A stretch of 64,000 nt of DNA from assembly GCA_016165875.1 (NCBI GenBank), contig JABBOT010000001.1, positions 15,382,330 through 15,446,329 on the forward strand, given 5' to 3'. The translations under genes were made by a program, and so were the position numbers. Shown piece after piece: positions 1 to 13,030 of the stretch. Every line of letters begins with the position of its first letter. The first letter of the stretch is position 1. The DNA is from Acanthopleura granulata (Eukaryota > Mollusca > Polyplacophora > Chitonida > Chitonidae). The notes below the pieces were generated by a model. It was not told the origin of the DNA. It searched no databases and was given only the letters and a program-made list of their open reading frames with translations.

Positions 1-3000
1 CATTTTAGCTGTGGCTTGTCGGACCGATTCTTGTAGGACACAATAACAGATCCATGCTAGGGGCAGTAAGTAATCGTGCATGTGGTCCTCTCGATGGGGT
101 TTCCGATAGATATTGCCGTATCACATGAATTACAGCTCCCTAGAGATATGTTTTGGACCATGATTTTTCCTCAGGAATGAATTAAACAATAGAACTAGTT
201 GATATCGCTTCCGTGAGTTTCGTTGTTCTATAGGCGATGCTTTTTTACCCAATGATGAAACAAAAAATACATCTCTTTCTTATAGTTTTCTACAAGCATC
301 GCTGGTCTGCCAGATGATTATTTCAGATGGACGCAAAACTGAAGTCAGTGTTAGATGTACAGCTGCAAAAAATTCTGGTGGCGATTATCCCATGCGAATG
401 AGTTAAACAACGAGTTAAAATCTTAAGGATACAGGTACCATATCATCTTGAAGCTCCTAGCTATGACTTTTCTCAGTGACAACAGTGGTATTCAGTCCAT
501 CTAATTCAGCAATATTTCTTGTAGATAGTGCTACCTGTAGCACAACGCTAAATGAATTTTTCTAAATGCGATCACTTGTCTGGACAGACAGCATTTCGCC
601 GATACATAATTAAATTACCATGTGGCGCTTTCTTTTGTTTTTTGTTTTGTTAGTTTTGTTTTGTTGTTGTTGTTGTTGTTTTGTGCCATTCATTCCGCTT
701 ATGTGATATGCGTTTTCTTTGAACTCTAAGCATCATCTTTACTTGTGCAGGCAAAAATGCCATACAGGTAAGACTGGAACAATTGTCTTCCTTCCTCTTA
801 AATTAGGTTGAAAAGTGATGTAACGTTAAAACCCAATTCTGTCCCCATGGATTTAGTGTTTATTTGTGTGTAAAACAAAGCCATGACCCTGTCATTTCTA
901 AAAATAACCACGTACCAAGACAATGAGATCATGTACAAGCTGCCGTTTAAGAGTAGATAACTACTACAGTCTGGCGAATGGCAACTGGCCACACATGACG
1001 TGGGTACATACTATATCATTAGTAAGTCAAAGAGAATATGTGTTCCGCGATGAGGTAACAACTCGAGCTGTCTTAGTTAGATGAGCAAGGCCCATGCGAC
1101 AGGCCAATCTCAGACAACGAGAGCTGATGCAGCATAACATGATAATCGATATACCTATATTTAACGTACAAAATGGTTTTAAAAGTCATGGTTTCTCCTC
1201 AACAGGAAGCCTGGCTTGCCACAATTAGAGAACCTGCGAGACATAGTGTAGTTCTATAAATGGACACAATTTCTTCACGTCGAATATGATTATGTTCTAC
1301 AAAGTTTTATTTCATTAGTTTCAATTGGATTCTATTTAAATTAAATCAGTATAGTAAATATCTACGAGTTTCATCTACTATAAGGCAGTCACTTCACGGA
1401 ACGCTGATCAATCCCTGGAATTCCCACGCTTGTGTCACGTGAGACACACCTCGGTGATGGGAGCAAAGGTTAAACATGCGGCAGTTTAAAACCAGATCAA
1501 AGGCTAAATCATGATGACTGAGTGAAAGTTTGGCTCTACAATTCACAGCGATGCTAAGTCAACGTCTATTGACAATATGCTCCTCGTACGGCAATGACGC
1601 CGGGAAATGGAAATTTGCAAACTGGGCACTGAACAGTGATAAATGTGTGCGCGCCGAATACGTGTGCTCCTTTTTGCTGTTTACATTCGGTGATTGGGTA
1701 AGCGAAAGAGGGTGGATTCATGAAAACGGCAACTTTTGGATTAATTTAACTTTTTTGACCTTGAACGAAACGAGATCAGGTCTCCGACTGGATTTATCAG
1801 CATGTCCTGTGACGAAATATTTTTTCCGGTGACGGTTTGTGGAGGTTGCTTTTAGAAAAGCATTAGCTATTTTTACTAAGAAGGTCAGTCATATTTCACA
1901 GAACAAACTTCAAGTTTAAAAACCTGAACGCGGCGGTGTTAAACAGATCTGATTGAAGCCCAAAAATTAAGGAGATGCGATCAAACTGGAGACAGTTTTG
2001 CTCTGGTAAATTACATAACGCTCCCACCACCACCATTAGGCTTTGGAGAGTGTACTTATCGTTTCCTTGTATGTTAATATGAACATATTAAATGTGTTTT
2101 CTTCACAACTTGGTGCTGTTGTTGTGATGCGTCACGTGGGCATATGGTAAATATGGTGCCTAGTCTTTGTATACCTCAGGAATTACATGTGTAACGGGAC
2201 TTTAAATCGGTATTATGTTATGTTCACTTAGGGTATATACCTGAACTGACATTTTATGTTAGATCTGACACGAACTACATGTTACATGCAACAAAGGGTA
2301 AGTAAACGTGACAGGTGGCTTGTGAAAGACTGCAATGAGCCAATATTAGCAAATACTACATGTGCTTGAATAGAATGAATCGGGTGAATAACACACGCAC
2401 GTGTGGAATGTTTCTGCACTGACGTCAATTTAAAGGTGAACCTTCTCATAATAAAAACGCTTTTCTTGTCTTCCAAATCCAAACATCCACCATCCTTGTT
2501 TGATCTTAGGCCCACTCTCAAAAGAACAAGTTAACATGGTAGGATAATGATTATTACAGATGATGGGATTCCCTAAGGCGTCTAGTGCGACTAGGATAAC
2601 GAGATTCCATTGTGTGACCAGGGCCTTGAGTCAAGTTTCTCCCTGGAGTGTGACTCTCCCATGGGATATCAAGTGGTTTATTTTTAGAATCCTTTACGAA
2701 TTAATACTGGTGCTAGTTAATAGGGAGACTCTCTGGGCAGTGATCTGAAAGCCTTTCATTCTGCCAATCTAGGTCAGGCGCCTTAGAGCGCTTCATGATC
2801 CCATGGTGGAGTCGGTCAAAACTGCACCTGAGCGGACTAGTTCACCTCCAGTTCTTAAGACTGAACTAAAATCTGATATAGAACATGAAAAAAATGATGT
2901 GATTACGAATTAATCCTCCAGTTTGCATACTTCTTAAGGCACATTTGTCGCGCACTGCGCAAAGCTTCATAAAAATACCAGCACCAAAACATTTGTTACA

Positions 3001-4635
3001 GAAATCTCTAACACACTGGGATCATGGGTATGAGGAAGTGATGTTAGAAAACAGAAAACGCCTGCAAATCTGGGGTTTAAAACACAGCGTTGCCCGACAG
3101 GTTGACTTACTTGTACAGTTTTAACACTGTTCTGGTCCAAATGTCAGTCATAAAAATAATCATGCATTTGAAAAATGAGATTCTGTCACAGGTAATAGGT
3201 AGATACATGTGTACCGGTATTTTAAATTAGCATTATGTTATGTCATTCGGGGTATATATGTAGACTCACAATTCATAGATTGGGCATATTGGATTATAGG
3301 TTAGATTTGACATTGACCAGAACTTACGTGCAATACTGGTTAAGTAAATGTGACAGTTACCTTCTGAGAGAGGGCAATGAGCCTCTGTTCGATATTAGCA
3401 TGTATTACAGGAGCTATTCTTGTCCGAGGTGAACATCTACTCGGCAAAGCAATATCCCACTGCAAAAAACTCACGGCTAATGTGGAAAAAATTGAGTCAG
3501 TAAAGAAGTTCGAGAAAATCCCGAGATGTCAGTGTTTGATTTCAGAATCTGTCACTCTGCGCCCACTTGTAATATGCTCTCTTGTAGCCTGATACTTTAT
3601 AACGGCTTTTCTATGTAGTTAGTCTTTAGTCAGTGATAGGCGCTGTGTTAAGCCTTTGTTCTCAAAGATTTTCTTGCACCACACTTAGGTAGACATCTAA
3701 CTTACCACAACGCCACATTGGCTCTCTGGGTAAACCAGTTAAACTCGTTACTTCTTGGATCAACGGAGAGCACGTTAATACAACACGGGTCGATATACTA
3801 TTAAGGTGGCGAAACCTTCATCAGTGAAATGATTATGTATTAAAGTGGTTCTTACATCTGAAGCACTGTAATTCGGTGTTAATTTACAGGGCACCGTTCA
3901 TTGATTTTCTAATTTGAACATAATGGAACGACCATTTGTGTGGTAACTATTCATAGATTTTTTAGATTGATTTAGGAAAAGCATCTAGAAAGAGGGAGAA
4001 AAAATTTTAACTAAACACAAACCTCAATAATGACACTTACTCTCATGTCCCAGAAAGCATAACGTTCTCGAACCGATCGAGATCAAGTGTAATTTTCAGA
4101 ATACAAATTTAGATCGAAAAGAGCTAAATGTAATCCTCAGTATACACACACAAGCAAAGTATACATTCCAGAATACATTCTGAAATTTGCGAATTAAATG
4201 AAATCAAGCCCACAAATCTGCTTTTCTCTCCCTTTTGTTAAAAGCATTTTCCTCACTCTGATATCGGAAATTCTTTCAAAGGCCAATCGTTCTCAGAGCC
4301 CTTCTTGTGAAATTAAGCTGTTGGTGTAGTTATTACACAGTAGGCTTGTCCTTCCACGGCTGTTTCAGGAAGAAAACATTGTCTAAAACTGACTCACTAT
4401 CTCTAAGCCACGGCCGCGATGTGAGAGGTGGGAATGAATGCTGTTTTTAAGTCTCTGGGTAACCCTAACTGATCACTGTCGACCAGTTCTTTTTCACCTG
4501 TGCTTCATTCAGCAAGTCGATACGACTAGAAACGTACTTGTTAGGGTACAATGTAGACAGTCGTGACCAAAAGTGCAAGGCAATTGGCATAGAATTAAAT
4601 ACAACTTGACATTTAAACACAAAGCTTCTGATGAA
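1..4635. repeat. copy 1 of a ~3.7-kb degenerate array unit
   Basis: This non-coding stretch matches the DNA at 4,636-8,285, 8,286-9,340 and 11,703-13,030 in colinear order, after much divergence. Landmarks seen by eye: a 'gcttgtcgga' block near 15 recurs near 5,500, 9,195 and 12,255; a 'taatgattatt' block near 2,545 recurs near 6,355 and 12,815; a block ending 'agacagtcgtgacc' near 4,565 recurs near 8,205. Copy 1 is longer than copy 2 between the first two landmarks (about 2.5 kb against 0.85 kb), so it probably holds an insertion at about 250-2,200. A ~200-bp piece at 2,180-2,400 is repeated at 3,190-3,400. I see no long or conserved reading frame and no terminal repeats that would name the unit. 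Unit boundaries are arbitrary because the array is periodic. Confidence 0.65.
631..683. repeat. T/G-rich simple repeat
   Basis: An imperfect run of TTTTG and TTG units. Low-complexity DNA with no function inferred. Confidence 0.8.
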
Positions 4636-7600
4636 AGTCGAGTGCATTCCTTACGGCGGATTCCTGTTCAGGATTGCGTCAAAAGCTTTCAAAGTTAACT
4701 TGTTCAAAAAGAAACCCAACACGTAACAAAGTGAACTGCCATTTGTTTTCTGGTATTTTAGTGGAAGACGACGAATGATCGAGAAACATACGCCAACTGC
4801 AACTGGTTGATGTCCAGGTATGTGAAATAATTTATGCAAACCAGCTAAACATAACATGGCACAGAATTCTATTTTCTGTGTAATGCACACCTGGGTGGAG
4901 AGAGCAACATAACGTGAGGGAACTAGGGCGAAATCGTGCAACCTGGTGGGAACAAACACAGTACGGCTCGCCAGGGTTTCTAGGCTATTAGATAACCTAG
5001 ATAACCATTTCTCAGAATTCAGGACTTTTACAAGGAAGAGTTTTTCGTTGTTAAAACACTGACGGCTTTACGAACAGGAGCCTTTTTAGGCCGACAAAAA
5101 TATACTATTCAATGTCGAAAAAAACAGGATTAAATGTAAATTTTTGTTTTCATAATGTTCCGATACTACAAAACTTGTAGACACTGATAAACGTAAGAGG
5201 AGAAGTTTACAGAGAGGCTGCAATTTTATTCCTCCGTCTCTAAAAACAATACCGGTAACGCAATTGCAACTAACAAACACAATTTCTCACAAAGACCGAA
5301 AACTTTTCTTCATTTTTTTCACGAGGAGATAAATTACATGAGACTAAAGACTCCCGACTTCCTAAAAGATAATGGAATTTCTCGAACTTTTATCCAGAAC
5401 GGTTATGTACTTGCTAGAAAAGACAAAAACAATGACTCAGTGATTCTGCACCAAAGCAGTGTTCTCAAAGGCCCGTAGTATGAGTATATCAGCATGTGTA
5501 GCTTGTCGGACCTATTCTTGTGCGGAAAATGGTACGAGCAGTAAATATTTGAATATGTGGCCATTTCATTGTGATTTCCAATAAACACTGTTCGCAAAAG
5601 ACTTCTTCTTCTGCGCCATGATTTTGCCTCAAGGATGAATTAATGAGTAAGACTCATACATTAAGACACTGGTATTACGTCCGCAAGAAATGGTTGTTCT
5701 ATGTACGTGATGTTTTATTGCTTACAAGGGTTAATTTAACAAAGTCTGGTCGATATAGATGTCGACAGGCATTTCTAGTCCGATAGATTATTTCTCCAGA
5801 TTGCCTCAAAATTTAAATTTGAATGCATAGCTAACATGAAGAATGTCTGCGATAACTCATATAATTGCTGCTTCAGAAAGTCCTCAATGGTTCCATTTAT
5901 TTCGTTTATTTGACCTAAGTGTGTTTGGGAGTGTAAACATCATCCTTACTGGTGAAGCAAAACTTGCCACAAATTCAAGTACATAATCAAGAGACTAATG
6001 TCCCTTCAGCAGTATTCAAGATTGATTCAATATTACAACTCAAATCTCTCCCGTTGCATTTAGCTATTTTTATCCGTAAAACAGTCATTGCCCCCCAAAA
6101 CCTTCAAAGGACAAAGAACCTTCCATGTTAATATGTTGTACAAGAAAAGTGCCATCGAGTTATAAACACCTTAGAAGCAAACAGGGCAACAGACAAGCAC
6201 AAGGGTGAATGACAAACACCAATTGTTTCCGCGCCAAATGTCATTTTAAGGATGAATCTTATCACAGTAGAGATACATTTCTCTTCTTCCACATTCGAAC
6301 AATCGCCTTCCTTGATTCATGTTTCTCTCGAAACAACAACTTAACATCCTAACGGTAATGATTATTCCAGAAGACGGGATTTCATGACGATAACAAGGTT
6401 GCGTGGTGTTGCCAGAACCTTGAGTCAAACTACATCTCGATAGCATCTCTCAGGAGTGTGATATTCGAGCTGTTCCACGCCTTAACCTTTACCTGTAAAG
6501 ACTCCAAGAACCTTCCAGGAGATACCAAGTGGGGTTTTCTTTAGAAGCCTTTACTATATATTAGCGGTTGCAGCTAATATTGTGACTCCCTCCCAATCGG
6601 TTTGACCTCTTAAATAAAGCCTTTACTAGTTTAAGTGCATTAAACTAGTAAACTTGTTTCATTTCTTAAGGTTAAGCTAAAATCTGCAATCACATATGTA
6701 CAAACTATGTGATTGCGAATTAATCCTCCAGTCTACATACTCCTTAAGGCACATTTTTCGTTCACTATGCTCGCTTCAAACCACTTAAAGTACAGCATTG
6801 CCTCACATGTTGGTTTCTTTGTGGAAGCCAATTTTCCAGGTCCTACTGTCAACTGGTAAAAAAAATAGTCACAATGAAAGTAAACCACAGCTGTCGTTTA
6901 ACCCTGGACGGTTGGCAACTAGCCACATATTTATTAGGCAGGAAATAGATAACACCACTTATTCACATAACCCATGGAATAGACAAACACATGTGTACCG
7001 GCACTATAACTTGGCTTTCAACAACGTTACTTCAGTGCACACGTTTGGACTGACAATTTATGTTTGATCTGACATTCAACACACATGACATGCGACAACG
7101 TATACGTAAATGTGACACGGGTTGTGTGAGAGAAGATAATGAGCAACGATTCAATATTAGTTTTTCTTTCTTCAGATGGTGATGGAAAAATTAACGCTCA
7201 ATGTCGGAGTCGTTCTGTCAACAAAGCACCGTCCTGAAAAAATTCCAACATGTCGGTATTCATTTCAGTTCGGAATCTGACATGCAGCGCACAGATGGGG
7301 CATGATCTTTTGTCGTCTGCTACTTTATAACGGCCGTTTTCCTGATTTGATGAATTTCGGTCCTTTGTAGCCACGCTGAGCCTTTGGTCTCAGAGATGTT
7401 CGTCAATCAACAATTACAAAGACGTCTACTTTCATGAGGACACATTGCCTCTTTGTTTAAAACATTTCAAAGCTTCACTCTGCTAAGTGATCACCTCTAT
7501 CTACCATTAAAGAGCCAAAACCTTTTACGGTGAAAACTATTATGCAATTAAGAAATCCACGGAGTTGACATTGTTATTGCGTGTTAATTTACTACGTGTC

Positions 7601-8285
7601 GTTCATTTATTTGTGATGAGAACGTCTTCATGTTACGATATTATGTTCACAAATAATCAGAAAAAAACATACATAAAGGTTTTTCACTCTTTTATGTGGA
7701 TCGTTACTGTGTTGTCGAAGAAAAACCGTCAAGTGTCAACCGATTGGCATTAAGTGGAATTGTTCGAATACACCATTGAATGGGACAGTACTGATGGCTA
7801 AATGGCATATAATCCAGAATAGAGCTGTCAGCTTACATAAGACTAATCACAAAATGATCGCCACGTCAACTCTGCCACGCTCACTCCTTTCTTCTAAGCA
7901 TTTTCCTCAGAGTGACTTTTAAGATTTGTTCAAAGACAAGTCATTTCAAGATACCTTTTTAAATCAAGCCGTTTTTGCAGTAGTCTAGCGGTGTGCTTTC
8001 TCCTCCAAGAGCCCTTTTTGGAAGAGAACATTGCCCAAAACATGCTGTCTCCATTGCCACAGGCATCATTGAAGCCAGGGCCACGATGTTTTGTTTATGT
8101 CTCCGGGCATCCTAATTGATCACGATCGATCACCCTTTTTTCACTTGTGCTTCACTCAGTCAATAGATACGACTGAAAACCTTCTTCTTAGAGCACAATA
8201 TAGACAGTCGTGACCAACGCGAACGGCTAGCCACCTGACATAGAACTTAATATAACTTGACTAGCATTTAAACATGGACCGGCTG
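4636..8285. repeat. copy 2 of the ~3.7-kb array unit
   Basis: The most complete-looking unit, about 3.65 kb by the distance between its last landmark (8,090-8,280) and the same landmark in copy 1 (4,440-4,620). It includes a 400-bp block at about 5,110-5,500, with 'acaggattaaatgta' near its start and 'gtgttctcaaaggcc' at its end, which recurs at 8,755-9,110 and 11,820-12,190. No coding potential is recognised. It could be an old tandem duplication of unique DNA or a decayed unclassified mobile element. Confidence 0.65.
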
Positions 8286-9340
8286 GCAAATTCAAAATGG
8301 TGGATTTCAACACAAGATTAGTCAAAATCTGCAAACTGGTGCATCCTGCCAGCTCTTCGTTGTTGTTTATGCACTGACAAAGCAAGGGCAGCTGCCAACC
8401 GTCTTTAATCGAGTTGAATTCGTATCCGAGTAGCGCTATGTACATTTAAAAGATAGAATGGTAATGATTTAAGCACTTGATTCATGCCATATCCAGTAAT
8501 CGTGTTTTACATAATACTGCGATCACAATGGATCACAAATGGATCACAATTATTTTCACGGCTATGTGCGCTATTACTCGGAGGTATTTATAATGCGCGA
8601 TTGACTATGTGCTATGACCTGCATTAAAATTTGTTGCGTGGGAGCTAAAAAAAAGAAGAAAAAAATTCGATGGTCGCTTTTAAATCTTGAAACCATACTC
8701 TATTTACCACGAATTGCCCAATACTTCCCCGGTGTTCTCATTTAAAGTAAAGCCCCTCAAAAAAATACAGGATTAAATGTAAGCTCTAGTTTCCAGAGTT
8801 TTTCAAAAAAACTTCGGACCGCTGAGAAACGAAAGAGGTACAGTTCACATAAAGGATGCAATTGGACTGAAGAAAAAACACCGGGAACAACATTTCCCAT
8901 CAATTGCACTAAATGAAACACAATTTTTGACAGAGCCTGAAAACTTTTACTCTTTATTTTACAAGGAGACAAAATACGTGAAGCCAGAGGCCAAGAGCCT
9001 CTGAAGGTAACACGATTTGTCAGCGTTTTATCTAGAGTGGCTGTGCTTGTTAGAATAACACAAAACAACTCAAGGATTTGCAACAAAGCAGTGTTCTCAA
9101 AGGCCAATGTAATGGGTTCCTTCCTGTGTCCCCTACGAGCCTAAAAAAATGCGGAGCTGACGTACGTCGACATTTAAACCACGGGTGTATCTCGTCGGAC
9201 AGATTAGTGTCCGGAAATATATCCTTTCTACGGGCCGTAGGTAATTTTTATGTGGCCTTTTTCATGTGATTTCTGAAAGACACGGTAGAATTTATCAGTA
9301 TTTCTGATATCGCTTCCACAAGAAATGCATTTTCTATACC
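8286..9340. repeat. copy 3 (partial) of the ~3.7-kb array unit
   Basis: Follows copy 2 without a break and ends near 9,340, where a short dispersed module (about 9,343-9,445) and then the gypsy remnant begin. The shared block at 8,755-9,110 and the 'tgatatcgcttcc' block near 9,306 align with copies 1, 2 and 4. The rest of the unit is missing, lost to insertion or deletion linked with the retrotransposon. Confidence 0.6.
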
Positions 9341-9342
9341 AG

Positions 9343-9445
9343 GTAGTATATTTCCAAGAAAAATGTAGGTCAGACACAGACCCGGTTAGCGTGATAACAA
9401 ATAAAAAAAATATAATCCAATATCTTAAGGAGCTGGGTTCGTAAA
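9343..9445 (+). repeat. isolated tail module of the ~1-kb repeat
   Basis: About 100 bp matching the 3' ends of the repeats at 14,765-14,860, 18,785-18,870, 18,925-19,040 and 20,815-20,900. The shared pattern is 'gtcagacac', then 'gacccggttagcg', an A-rich centre with 'aaataaaaaaa', and 'ggttcgtaa' at the end. It sits exactly between array copy 3 and the gypsy remnant. The 'ggttagcg' and 'ggttcg' pieces resemble weak tRNA A and B boxes; that is an inference. Confidence 0.6.
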
Positions 9446-9721
9446 ACATGCAATTCCAACGCACCCAGCATCACCTGTTACACTTCCCAAACCATTGATG
9501 TAATAGGTTGCTTGAATACTACTGTCTTACAAAGGTAAATCTGCCAATGCAACAATCGATTTAGGTGCCAGTCTTATTGGTAAAGGTGTAAGTTAAGGTC
9601 TTGGGATAATTATAGAGGGCAGTGCTGTTACATGTCACACAGCTGAGGTGGATACCACCTGCTCCAAGGGAAGGGTCAGTTGTAAAACGCCTGACAACGT
9701 GTCTAGAATGCGAACATTACC

Positions 9722-10194
9722 TTGAATGAGAAATCCCAGTTCAATACTGACAAATCCGATGTTCTCGGGAATGTAATTGATTCACAGGGCATCCGCACAA
9801 ACCCTGAACTAGTACAAGCAATCACCGGCGCACATGTTCCAGAAAATAAGGACCAATGCCGATCTAGGTTAGGTATGGTTTTGTGCCGAAGTTTTCGTCC
9901 CGGGTACATCCGATTTGCGATTTACTGCAACGCGACCAGTTTGTTTGGTCAGATTCCGCCCATCATGCATTCCGCTCAGTTCAGAAAGCTATAGTGAACA
10001 GTCCTGTTTTGTCTCTCTTCGACCCGAACTGCGAGAGCATAACCACGACTAACGCGAGTCTAGATGCCACTCTTACCCAAATCAAGAATGGTTCTGATCA
10101 TCTGATTATATGTGGATCGCGTACATTAACTGCAAAGGAGAGAAAGTATTCCGCAAATGAACGTGAAGCACTCGCTTGCGTTTGGGCCGGGTAA
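9722..10194 (+). pseudogene. gypsy pol remnant: RT C-terminus and RNase H
   Basis: Two overlapping frames, about +1 apart, carry the typical end of a gypsy reverse transcriptase (a VIDSQGIRTNP-type block near 9,775) and an RNase H domain (FDP, then a SRTLTAKERKYSANE-type block near 10,110-10,165). The RNase H position that normally reads TTDAS reads TTNAS here, so a catalytic aspartate is lost. With the frameshift near 9,880, this marks a non-functional copy. Confidence 0.85.
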
Positions 10195-10308
10195 AAGTGG
10201 CATACTTATTTATGGTGTTTGTAACTTCGAATTGCGGACAGACGACCAAACTCTGGCTACGCTGTGGTCGTCAACAGATCAAGATCACAGACCTATGCGT
10301 ATTACTAG

Positions 10309-11140
10309 ATGGAGGTATTGTCAAAACTAAACAGAGACTATGCGATTTGTATTAGTAGCCGGAAATGGATACTCATGTGGAAGAAGCACGGTCTAAGTGG
10401 TCAAATGAATGACAAATCCGCATCTGTACGAATTGCTCCAATGCAACCTGTTCCTTTACAGGGGCAGGCATGGCATAAGTTTGGCCTTGATTTTGTCGGT
10501 CGTGACAACTCTGCACCTGCTCATGAGCGATTCATGATTTACTTGATTGATTACAGAAGCAAATGGCTTGAAGTGGCTTGCGTTCGTGATATCACTACCG
10601 CGACTGAGAAAGACTTTTTGATTAATCTCTTTTAGTTGAGAGGGTTATCCGTCTGAGATTGTAACCGAAAATGGCCCTTAGTTGATTTCACATGATTTTG
10701 AAGCTTCCCTCAGATCTAGAGATATTAAACACTGACTTTCGCCTATATATCACCCGAAGTTCAGCGTTTCAACAGGCTTTCAGAATCTCAATGTTAAAAC
10801 TGCCCTCACCGAGTTTTTAGGTTCATACAGAGCTGCTCGTCATACTTCCACCGCAGATTCTCCATTCGTCATATTACACAGTCGACACACCCGAGCACCG
10901 CTTGACATACTAAACATTACTACATCGCTGACTTCACATTCCGTACAAGCGATCAACTCCACACTCCGCACAAGCGATCAACACGCGCGCGAAATTGGGT
11001 CATTCTAAGAGAAAGAAGCACTATAATGCGAGAAAAGTAGAGCCTGCTCGCGAGCTTCATGCAGGCGATGTTGTCCAAGTTAAAAGGCCATGGAGAATAT
11101 CAGAAGGTCAGCGTAAGTTTTCTGATCCAATACGTACAAG
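10309..11140 (+). pseudogene. gypsy pol remnant: integrase
   Basis: The open part (10,309-10,635) contains a GLDFVG block with the first catalytic aspartate and a DYRSKWLEVA block typical of gypsy integrases. The frame then breaks. The second catalytic block follows near 10,660 as TENGP instead of the usual TDNGP. A C-terminal GDVVQVKRPW-like stretch is readable near 11,065. A 23-bp near-duplicate lies at about 10,925-10,975. Stops and shifts make it a pseudogene. Confidence 0.8.
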
Positions 11141-11500
11141 TAAACGAGGAGATGAGAATTACATAGATTCTTGAAAACGGAAAGAAGTGGAATGTGAAAT
11201 ATTTGTCACCCTTTCGTGCGAGTTACAACTTCTGTCAAAGTGTACCTGGTGGACCTGGGATCGATAGTTTTAGCCAGAAATCAGGTGCAAACGTTAACAC
11301 TGAGACAAGAACTACAAATAAAGTCAGTCAAGATACAGTGCGTATGCCAAGCCATATGGAGTATCCCAGCCTCCAGTATGGAGCGAGAACTATGTTATAT
11401 CATTCAATGATTTTCTGTTAGCTTGCAAGTTTGTCATGTATATTACTTTAGTCTTAGTCGCAAGTTATTTTGTTACTTGCCAGTTGGAACTACGCCCTTT

Positions 11501-11512
11501 AAGAGGAGGGGG
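11501..11512 (+). other. polypurine tract
   Basis: 'aagaggaggggg' lies directly before the first TG of the predicted 3' LTR, where plus-strand DNA synthesis of LTR retroelements is primed. Confidence 0.65.
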
Positions 11513-11514
11513 CA

Positions 11515-11702
11515 TGTTGTGCCCTATGCATATGGTATAGTGTTTACAAAATTGTATGACGTCATTGTACACGCCACTGTGTTCCTCATTCTGTGATCTA
11601 CCGCGTGTAGCGGGAATGTCATGCACAAAGCTAGACGGTTGATGCAACAATACATGTTTTGGGAAACTAGCATATACTGCTGCGTTGAGTTATTCTTCTA
11701 CA
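11515..11702 (+). repeat. 3' LTR of the gypsy remnant
   Basis: Starts TGTTGTG just after the purine tract and ends TTCTACA. At 11,703 the sequence returns to the array unit (compare 'tagataaccatttc' near 11,714 with the same block near 4,999). This gives an LTR of about 188 bp. It contains a perfect CRE palindrome TGACGTCA at 11,557-11,564. With no 5' LTR to compare, the ends rest on the TG...CA rule and the return to array sequence. Confidence 0.6.
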
Positions 11703-13030
11703 AACTGCTATAGTAGATAACCATTTCACAGACTTTTGGATTTATACAAATAAGAATGTTCCCATGTTAAAACCGCAACCGTTTCTTGGAGAAAGCCCGA
11801 AAAATAAACGCCTTAAAGCCCAAAGGAAATATAGGATTAAATGTGTACTCTAGTTTTCACTGTGCGCCGATAAACACAAAAACCTTGCGGCCGCCAAGAA
11901 ATGAAACAGGAGAAGTTCATACAAAGGTCATGAGTTTACTCTTCTGATACAAAAACAAAACCGGGACGTAAGCTCAGGGCAGTGGCACTAAATAAATGAC
12001 ATTTTGTATGAAATCCCGAAATCTTTTTCTCCCTTTTTTACGAGGAGATAAAATACACGAGGCCGAAAAGTTACCAACCTCTAAAGATAATATAGTTTTT
12101 CGAAGTTTCATCTCCAAGGGCTGCATGCTTGTTAGAATAAGACAGAAATATAGGATTTTGTTACAAAGTAGTGTTCTCAAAGGCCTAAACAATGGGTTAC
12201 TTTTTACCCTCGACCCTTTAGAAAACGACGTGAGTCGACATTTGAGCTCTAGCTTGTCGCGGACCGACTCTTGAAGGGTGAATGGTGGATCCATGCTAGC
12301 GGTTATAAGTAATCGCATATGTGGCCTTGCCGATGGAGTTTACGAAAGACTTGGCTCTGTCACTTGATATACAGCTCAACAGAGACATATTCTGCGCCAT
12401 GACTTTCTCAAGGATGAATTACACAATAAAACTATTTGCTATCGTTTCGGCGTGAAATGGGTGTTCCATAGTAGATCCAGAATTGATGCAAAATTAAAAC
12501 GCAAATCCTACACCCTTTGATTTGGCTCTTTCCATCTGAAAAACAAAACCATGTCCCAACAGATAAAGAACAAAAGACAAACGGTCTTCTCACCGTGCCT
12601 GTGGTGTAGAGAAAACGCACCATCGTGTTATTGACATCTTAGAAACAAGCAGGTTAAATAATAGCCAGTACATAACCGAATGACAAATCTACAGGCCGAT
12701 TGTTTCCACACAAATGTCATCTTTCTTTTCTTTCTTTTTTCTCTAGATTCAAGCAATCCCCCCCCCCCTTGTGTCGTCGAGTTAATCTCTGGACAACAGG
12801 TTAACATTTTAGTGGTAATGATTATTACAGAGGACGAGATTTCCTGTGGCGTCTTGAGCGACAAGGATGACAAGATTGCGTGTTTTGGTCAGAATCTTGT
12901 GCCACACTCCACCCGGTTATCTTATCTCAAGAGTGTAACATTAGAACCGTTGCATGATTAAACATTTGCTTTTAGAATCCTTTATAAACTAATACCGGTA
13001 ACAGAACTTCTTTACCCCATGGTGCAATTT
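11703..13030. repeat. copy 4 (partial) of the ~3.7-kb array unit
   Basis: Resumes immediately after the LTR with the block found at about 4,980 in copy 2, and carries the 'gtgttctcaaaggcc' block (12,170), the 'cttgtcg' block (12,252) and the 'gtaatgattattacag' block (12,815) in the same order as the other copies. Similarity fades after about 13,030. Confidence 0.6.

Larger units (their letters stand above)
9475..11702 (+). mobile_element. decayed Ty3/gypsy LTR retrotransposon, 5'-truncated
   Basis: Broken frames read, in order, the end of reverse transcriptase (9,722-9,880), RNase H (9,883-10,194), integrase (10,309-10,700 and on to about 10,920) and the integrase C-terminal region (11,040-11,140). 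A purine tract at 11,501-11,512 is followed by a short 3' LTR. Gag, protease, the RT catalytic core and the 5' LTR are not visible. Several frameshifts and stops separate the domains, so the copy is dead. The order RT-RNase H-integrase is that of Ty3/gypsy elements. It lies inside the degenerate array, so it inserted after the array formed. Confidence 0.85.
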
